From Synergistaceae bacterium OttesenSCG-928-D05 (GTDB taxonomy: Bacteria; Synergistota; Synergistia; Synergistales; Synergistaceae), in assembly GCA_030266985.1 (NCBI GenBank), contig JAJDJB010000001.1, positions 61,420 to 125,419 on the forward strand: DNA of 64,000 nucleotides, read 5' to 3'. Made by a program: the position numbers and the translations under genes. Below are positions 58,877 through 64,000 of this stretch, in pieces (position 1 is the first letter of the stretch; every line of letters begins with the position of its first letter). Below the pieces are notes generated by a model. That model had not been told where the DNA came from, did not search any database, and saw only the letters and a program-made list of their open reading frames with translations.

Positions 58877-60463
58877 TCAGTCGTCGCTTGTTTTTATTTC
58901 CCAGCTATCTTCCGTCGTTTTAATCTGCTCGATCTTTTCCTCAAAGCCAAACACTGTGGAATCCATTTGGTTCACCGTCAGGTCGATTTGATCCATGTGC
59001 GCAAATTTATAGTCTTCCGGTAGGCGGTTCGCGAAGCGTTTGACTTTTAGGAGAGCCTGCAGATAATTTCGCTCTGATTTACGCAGTATGTTTGCCGCGT
59101 CCATCGCATCAGGCGTGCCGTGCGCATCAAAAAGTTTCGCGATCGCGATGTTCGCATCCACATCCATTTCATCGCTCCAAATATCCGCCAGAATTTTCCG
59201 TACTCTTTTCCTTCGCTTCTGGTCTTTAATCGTACCGAGCGAGCGTGTGATTTTCTGCAGAATTTCTTCCACCCGCACCAGCACCTCGCCGTATCTTCGC
59301 CTGGGCAGTGAGCAGTCGGAGATCATTCGTGCCTCCACTTCGATGGAGACCTCTTTTTTGAGCAGACGACCAACCGCCGGCTGTAGTTCAATCTTCGCGG
59401 ATTCTTGCGGGCTGTCCAGAATCTCACGGTAGAGCGATTCCGTATCATACCCGTGGTGCTCGCATTTGCTGTGCGGGATGAAAGTCACATACCCCGGGTT
59501 AAAATACCCCTTGCGTCCTGCCCGGCCCCCCATTTGGAGAAATTCGTTTTTCGTCAGCGGACCGTCGATAAACTTTGCCATCTGACCGAACACCACAGTC
59601 TGCGCTGGAAGGTTCACGCCGAGCGAAAGCGCGTCCGTACCGACAACGACGTCCAAAATACGCTCGCGAAAAGCCATTTCGACCAGCAGTTTCTCTTTTG
59701 GCAGAAGAGAGCCAAAGTACATGCCGACGCCGCGCAGCATCGTCTCCGGCACATACGCCACTTCAAGAATCTCCGCGATCTCGCGCAGACGGGCACGGTG
59801 CTCCCGTTCTATTTTGCGGCGCGTTTTTGAAATCTGCTGCGCCAGCCATTCCGCTCCTTTTTTTGAGAAAACGAAGACAAGCGCGTCGTGTATTTTCTGA
59901 AAACGAATGCCGCCGCGCCGAAAGACGAGATCCGTCACGCGCGCAGCCGTTTCGAACAGCACGAATTCACGGTACGCCATCTCTTCAAGGTATTCCCGTA
60001 CCCCGTCGGAATTTCCAAAAGTCGCCGACATGACGAGGATATCACTGTCCGGCGACGTGGCGCGCAGCCCGTCGATATAGGAACGCGCGCGGTCGGAGTC
60101 ATTGAAGATGTAGTGAAACTCGTCTACGATGACCTTTTGATACGGAATGTGGGCATATTTGAGAGTATAGATTTCCTGCGTGCAACAAAGGACGGTCGCG
60201 CCGGCGTTCTTTTTAAAGTCGCCCGTTTCCAGCCCGACGTCGAAACCCATTGCTTTGAGGTCCAGATAACGTTCGTTGGAAAGCGCCTTAATGGGCGCTG
60301 TGAAAATCACGCGCCCCGGCGGCATCCCGACATTGCCGTCCGCGTCCATGAGCCCCGCCCAGACATACGCGACCCATGTTTTGCCGCTGCCGGTCGGGGC
60401 GGAGAGGATCGCACTGCCGCCGCGAATTTTTTCTACAGCGTCAAGCTGCCACGCATAAAACAT
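58877..60463 (-). CDS. Ski2-like DEAD/H-box helicase
   Basis: 528 aa of helicase superfamily 2. Motifs: APTGSGKTW (I), TAPIKALSNERY (Ia), VDEFHYIF (II, a DEFH variant), MSATF (III) and QMGGRAGRKGY (VI). A C-terminal region of about 200 residues has no clear extra domain. Ski2-like helicases unwind RNA or DNA duplexes. It follows rocB closely; start ATG 60463 or TTG 60469, neither with a strong site. Not seen with an obvious partner. Confidence 0.85.
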   Translation of the reverse strand: MFYAWQLDAVEKIRGGSAILSAPTGSGKTWVAYVWAGLMDADGNVGMPPGRVIFTAPIKALSNERYLDLKAMGFDVGLETGDFKKNAGATVLCCTQEIYTLKYAHIPYQKVIVDEFHYIFNDSDRARSYIDGLRATSPDSDILVMSATFGNSDGVREYLEEMAYREFVLFETAARVTDLVFRRGGIRFQKIHDALVFVFSKKGAEWLAQQISKTRRKIEREHRARLREIAEILEVAYVPETMLRGVGMYFGSLLPKEKLLVEMAFRERILDVVVGTDALSLGVNLPAQTVVFGQMAKFIDGPLTKNEFLQMGGRAGRKGYFNPGYVTFIPHSKCEHHGYDTESLYREILDSPQESAKIELQPAVGRLLKKEVSIEVEARMISDCSLPRRRYGEVLVRVEEILQKITRSLGTIKDQKRRKRVRKILADIWSDEMDVDANIAIAKLFDAHGTPDAMDAANILRKSERNYLQALLKVKRFANRLPEDYKFAHMDQIDLTVNQMDSTVFGFEEKIEQIKTTEDSWEIKTSDD

Positions 60464-60471
60464 AGACAATT

Positions 60472-62091
60472 TTACGGGACAAGCCTCGCCAGTTCGTGAA
60501 TCGCGGTTCGCAATATCTCCGGCAGGATCTCAAGCGAGTAGTGCAGGTGGAGGCGCTCTGTTCCCTTATGCGCATCTTCTCCGCTCGGGCCGATGTTCAA
60601 GACCGGCATGCCAAGCTGCCGCATTTCATCGAGCGGGATGTGGTATATATCGCCGAACCCCGGCATATTGTGCTCCAAAGCTTTTAAATCTTCCTTCGAT
60701 GCCTTTGCTCCGACGTAGCTCAGATCGCAGAGTCCCGCGAAAAGTTCGATTTCGCGCATTTCGACGCCGAATCCCTCAAGCGCAGCTTTTTTTACGCCCT
60801 GCACCGCCTCCATAACGCCCTTGTCCTTCGGGTCGTCCGAGATGTCGGTCCGAACGGGAAGCCAGGGAGGCAGGAAGAAGCAAACGACATAGGGTCCTTC
60901 TTCTCCCGCCATATCGGCAATCTTGTCGACCAGCGAAACGCCCCGCGAACGGATGTCGCCAAGCGGAATCGTCTCTATATATGATTTGATATACGTTTCA
61001 AAATCGCCCTGATATTTGACGCGGGCCATGGCGGTCAATTGCTCCAGCGTCAGGACGCGGACAGGCGGTTTCACAAACTCGCCGCCGCGATAGCCGTTTT
61101 TCGAGAGCAGACGATAGGACTCGTCCAACTGCAGCGTCGTTTTTTCAAGCGCCCTTCGCGCAATATTCTGCATCTGGTCCATGACTTTTGCCGGCGTATG
61201 CGTCGTCGTGAAACAGTTAAAATACGCGAACGCGCGATCCGGCACGGTAACGCTATAGGTGTCTTTCATGATGTGCATATCGAGGCATATCCAGGAGGGC
61301 TGGCTCACGCCGTGCAGCGGGTCCGCCAACCATGAAGCGCCTTCCGCATCGCTCACGATGTGGGATACCGCCAGTGCCGCGGAATAGCCGTAGTAGCAGT
61401 TCCCAACGTGCGCGGCCTTGCCTCTCACGTAGAAACTCGGGAGCAGTTTGCCCAGCGTTCCGGTGAAGATCATCGGGCCAATTTCCCCCGCCTGACCGGC
61501 TTCGCCCGGCTCCATATTGATTGCGGCAAGGAATTCCAATCCCTCGGCCTGCATCGCCGCAAGCGCCGGCAGAACGCCCCGCATGCCAGCAGACGAGTTT
61601 TCCTCATCGCCGACAAAGGCGACAACAAGGTTCACGTCGAACATACTTCTGAGGTCGGCAAATTCTTCAATGACGTCCAGTTCGATGGCAAGACCGCACT
61701 TCATATCCATAGTGCCCCTGCCCCACATCACGTTTTCGCTGCCATTTTCCGTCCCAAGGCGTTTTTTCAGCTCCGCGGGATTAAAAGCATATTCCTTGAG
61801 ATCGCCGAAGCTTTTTACATCTACGACGTCGAAGTGCGAAATCAGCAGAACGGTGCGCTTCGTCGGGGTCGCAGCATCCACGCGCGCGAGCACTGCATAA
61901 AGTTTTTGCGGCGCGCCTTCCAGCGGCGTTTCAATCAACTGGAGGTTTTCCGGCGTTTCACGGAAATAACGCAGTTTGCTTAACCGGTCGCGAAGCCAGA
62001 AAGCGGGATCGCTCTCCTGCGCGCTTTCAGTGACGCTCGGCATTTTGACGAGTTCTTCGATCAATTTATATAAATATTCTTTTTTACCCAC
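60472..62091 (-). CDS. rocB: RocB-like M20 peptidase
   Basis: 539 aa of the M20 family, RocB type (arginine-utilisation protein). Metal-site regions include ISHFDVVD, WGRGTMDMKCG and VGDEENSSAG. The length is typical for RocB, larger than carboxypeptidase G2. RocB is of unknown exact substrate; a peptide or N-acyl amino acid in amino-acid degradation is likely. The GTG start at 62091 has GGAGGGA upstream; ATG 62133 lies over that site. Followed by the helicase gene after 2 nt. Confidence 0.85.
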   Translation of the reverse strand: MGKKEYLYKLIEELVKMPSVTESAQESDPAFWLRDRLSKLRYFRETPENLQLIETPLEGAPQKLYAVLARVDAATPTKRTVLLISHFDVVDVKSFGDLKEYAFNPAELKKRLGTENGSENVMWGRGTMDMKCGLAIELDVIEEFADLRSMFDVNLVVAFVGDEENSSAGMRGVLPALAAMQAEGLEFLAAINMEPGEAGQAGEIGPMIFTGTLGKLLPSFYVRGKAAHVGNCYYGYSAALAVSHIVSDAEGASWLADPLHGVSQPSWICLDMHIMKDTYSVTVPDRAFAYFNCFTTTHTPAKVMDQMQNIARRALEKTTLQLDESYRLLSKNGYRGGEFVKPPVRVLTLEQLTAMARVKYQGDFETYIKSYIETIPLGDIRSRGVSLVDKIADMAGEEGPYVVCFFLPPWLPVRTDISDDPKDKGVMEAVQGVKKAALEGFGVEMREIELFAGLCDLSYVGAKASKEDLKALEHNMPGFGDIYHIPLDEMRQLGMPVLNIGPSGEDAHKGTERLHLHYSLEILPEILRTAIHELARLVP

Positions 62092-62187
62092 GCATATCCC
62101 TCCGACGGCACAGCTGGATTCATTCCTCACCAATGATAGCTTTTCGCTGAGAACTCCGCAACAAATAAATACGTACGCACCTGAGGA

Positions 62188-63726
62188 CTAAAGCGCCAAA
62201 ATTTTCCGCATGCCTTCAAGCTGTGAGAAAACGTCGCGCATAGAACCGTCGAGCATTTTCTCCCGTTCTTCTATGATTCGGGCATAAATCTGACTGCTCT
62301 TCGGATCGGGATCAAAGCGCCCCCTGAACGTGACCCAGTCACGCATCGTTTCTTTTAAATCCGCGATATCGCCAACGCCGTATGCGGCAACCGCGGCGTC
62401 CGCCATCAGGCCGCCCTCGCTGCGCGCCGGCACTTTGTAGGACGCATTTAAAACGTCGGCTTTGATCTGCGTCCAAAGGGGACTTTTACTGCCGCCCTCC
62501 GTGCCGATCACTTCCGTGAGCGGGATTCCGTTCGCACGATAGACCGCGACCATCTGCGCATATTCATAAGCGATCGCTTCGAGGATAGCGCGCCACATCG
62601 CTACGCGATCCGCTGAACCGTAGAGCCCCGCGAAAATCCCGCAGGCCCCCGGCAGATCCGGTCCGGCTCCTTGTATGTAGGGGAAGAACAGCACACCCTT
62701 CGCGCCCGCGGGGATCTCCCCGGCCAGCGCGTCCATCTCCGCATAGAAAGAGGCGTCGCCGCGGCGGTTCGCAATATTATCGCGGAACCAGCGCAGAGAC
62801 AAACCGCCCGCGCGGATCATGCTCCAATAAAAATAGGAATTTTCAAGCGTACCCGTCGCGAACATCATTCCCGGCGTTTTCGAAATCGCCTCGGAAACAT
62901 CCGGCACCGCGACCGCGAAGATCGATGCGGTTCCCGCCACGTCCGTGCTCAGCCCCGGCTCCAGAAGACCCGACGCAAGAGCCGACTGCATCGTGTCGCC
63001 CGCTCCGGCTACAATCGGGATGCCAGCTCTCAGGCCCATCTTCTCGGCCTCTTCCGGGTCGAGGTACCCCACAACATCCCACGGTTTTACGATCCTTGGC
63101 AGAATATCATGCGGGATTCCGAGCGCGGACAACTGTTTTTGCGACCAGTCCCGTTTTTTCGCGTCATAACCGATCAGCCAGCCGGACATCGTCGCCCAGT
63201 CCAGAAAGGCGTCTTTCGCTTTTAATCCCGCAAGCCTGCCGAGAACAAAGGGGCCGTTATTCACAACCCGGACTGCCTGCTTGCGAAAACCGGAATAATG
63301 GTTCAAAAACCACCGCAGGATCATCGGCGGCATAAATTCATCGACCGTAGTATTTCCGCTCTCAGCGGCCCAGACCGGATCCACGTTCTTTTTAACCCAG
63401 TCCGCCTCGCCGCGCGCACGGTTATCCAGGTAGGGGACGAAAGGCGTCACCGGATTCCAGTCGTCGTCGATCCCAACAATGCCGCAAATGATTCCGCTCG
63501 CGGATATCGCGCGCACTTCGGCGGGATTTACGCCGGATTTCGCCATACACTCCCTCGCACCCTCCTGCGCGGCCCGCACAAAACCCATCGCGTCCATTTC
63601 CGCCCAACCAGGCTGCGGGTACGCGATTTTGTTTTCGCGATACGCTTCCGCCACTTTCGTGGAGTCGATCCTGTAAATCGCCGTTTTCGTTCCCATCGTT
63701 CCGCAATCGAAAGCCATGTAATACAT
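62188..63726 (-). CDS. FGGY-family carbohydrate kinase
   Basis: 512 aa of the xylulokinase/glycerol-kinase fold. ATP-site motifs near the N-terminus (FDCGTMGTKTAIY) and AGAGDTMQSALASG are typical. Other landmarks are DVAGTASIF and GTEGGSKSPLW. Sugar cannot be named; xylulose-type or L-ribulose-type are common. Class II aldolase and deoC genes elsewhere in the window do not fix it. The ATG has GGGGT upstream, and a terminator precedes the gene. Confidence 0.85.
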   Translation of the reverse strand: MYYMAFDCGTMGTKTAIYRIDSTKVAEAYRENKIAYPQPGWAEMDAMGFVRAAQEGARECMAKSGVNPAEVRAISASGIICGIVGIDDDWNPVTPFVPYLDNRARGEADWVKKNVDPVWAAESGNTTVDEFMPPMILRWFLNHYSGFRKQAVRVVNNGPFVLGRLAGLKAKDAFLDWATMSGWLIGYDAKKRDWSQKQLSALGIPHDILPRIVKPWDVVGYLDPEEAEKMGLRAGIPIVAGAGDTMQSALASGLLEPGLSTDVAGTASIFAVAVPDVSEAISKTPGMMFATGTLENSYFYWSMIRAGGLSLRWFRDNIANRRGDASFYAEMDALAGEIPAGAKGVLFFPYIQGAGPDLPGACGIFAGLYGSADRVAMWRAILEAIAYEYAQMVAVYRANGIPLTEVIGTEGGSKSPLWTQIKADVLNASYKVPARSEGGLMADAAVAAYGVGDIADLKETMRDWVTFRGRFDPDPKSSQIYARIIEEREKMLDGSMRDVFSQLEGMRKILAL

Positions 63727-63746
63727 TCCGTTACCCCGCCTTCCTA

Positions 63747-63787
63747 GAAAAAAAGGCCCTGCTGAAAAAATTCAGCCAAGCCTCTTA
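63747..63787 (-). terminator. Terminator of the gene upstream of the FGGY kinase
   Basis: AGGCTTGGCTGAA and TTCAGCAGGGCCT form a hairpin followed by T7 on the minus strand, between the partial gene at the window end and the kinase gene. Confidence 0.85.
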
Positions 63788-63827
63788 AATTCCATCATAT
63801 TGCAGCTTCACGCATAGAACAGTACGC

Positions 63828-64000
63828 TCATTCCCTTGGCCGCAGAAGCGGCTTCATGTCGATTTCCGTCCAATCCTGCACGCCGGGGATCTTGAACCAA
63901 AGCTCGAAACGCTCCGGGACGACGACCATCTGATAGACCGTCATGTCCGTCGTTGCGCCGAGGTCCTCAATGCGCGTATCCATCATTTTCATCATCGTTT
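63828..64000 (-). CDS. C-terminal fragment, possibly an acyltransferase/amide hydrolase
   Basis: The last 56 codons of a gene that continues beyond the window. The piece ends with ERFELWFKIPGVQDWTEID and a short basic tail. The pattern VVVPERFELWFKIPG recalls the C-terminus of C45/choloylglycine-hydrolase-like NTN hydrolases, but this is too short to be sure. Its own terminator follows. Confidence 0.4.
   Translation of the reverse strand, partial: TMMKMMDTRIEDLGATTDMTVYQMVVVPERFELWFKIPGVQDWTEIDMKPLLRPRE

Noticed and set aside
61976..62191. Small frame near the rocB start and the TGAGAAC-like string near 62147
   Set aside because: It resembles the end of repeat elements A and B only over 7 bases and has no matching second arm.
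1..64000. tRNA, rRNA, transposase, prophage or CRISPR features
   Set aside because: No cloverleaf, rRNA stretch, transposase motif or regularly spaced repeat array was found on either strand by eye.

Overview
The window is a dense, GC-rich stretch of bacterial chromosome (visually about 55-60% G+C) with about 55 protein genes, mostly on the minus strand. No rRNA, tRNA, CRISPR array, prophage or transposase was seen. The gene set suggests a strictly anaerobic, amino-acid and organic-acid fermenting diderm of the Synergistota (Cloacibacillus/Synergistes-like). This is inference from anaerobic NrdDG, a methylmalonyl-CoA mutase plus Na+-pumping decarboxylase operon, a TAXI-TRAP transporter, RocB and other peptidases, a flavo-diiron protein, and a multi-subunit amino-acid dehydrogenase. 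No marker gene is present to prove the phylum.

Layout: 1-2.1 kb holds the start of secA, an M20 peptidase and pgsA. 2.2-5.5 kb is the nrdR-nrdD-nrdG operon, whose promoter has an NrdR box exactly filling the -35/-10 spacer. 5.9-7.0 kb is lrgAB. 7.1-11.2 kb is a complete arginine-to-spermidine operon (speD, arginine decarboxylase, speE, speB). 11.5-17.7 kb is the methylmalonyl-CoA pathway operon (mutase large and small subunits, epimerase, decarboxylase alpha, delta, gamma, beta). 18.2-20.7 kb has fprA and an iron alcohol dehydrogenase. 20.9-25.7 kb has a GLUG-repeat protein and a FIST / soluble histidine kinase / response regulator operon, separated by a region with two palindromes. 26-30.5 kb has a hypothetical protein, a small membrane protein, nhaC, thiT and a ferredoxin. 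30.6-34.4 kb is an LtaS-like / LplT-like / class II aldolase operon. 34.5-38 kb is malQ-glgB. 38.2-45.8 kb has an acyl-CoA synthetase, a membrane-anchored type-1 binding protein, a DUF2157/GDYXXLXY pair, an M24 peptidase and a degenerate ProRS-like protein. 45.9-52.4 kb has DUF1850, an unknown membrane protein, a TAXI-TRAP system, deoC and a LysR regulator. 52.6-54.2 kb is a second Na+-decarboxylase beta subunit with a short gamma-like subunit and two tiny membrane proteins. 55-58.6 kb is a five-subunit FAD/Fe-S amino-acid dehydrogenase operon led by another tiny membrane protein. 58.9-64 kb has a Ski2-like helicase, RocB, an FGGY kinase and a partial C-terminal fragment.

Together: succinyl-CoA is converted to propionyl-CoA with Na+ export by the decarboxylase; the Na+ gradient can be used by TRAP and NhaC transporters. 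Amino-acid dehydrogenase, RocB and peptidases feed amino-acid fermentation.

The least ordinary items are the orphan second decarboxylase beta module with its two short WAIW-motif proteins, two ~130-bp nested inverted-repeat elements sharing termini and position, the degenerate ProRS paralogue, the FIST signalling operon with palindromes and a GLUG protein, and the membrane-tethered binding protein with a cytoplasmic N-terminal domain. Many start codons were reassigned from ribosome-binding sites, and three genes under 60 codons were read by eye.
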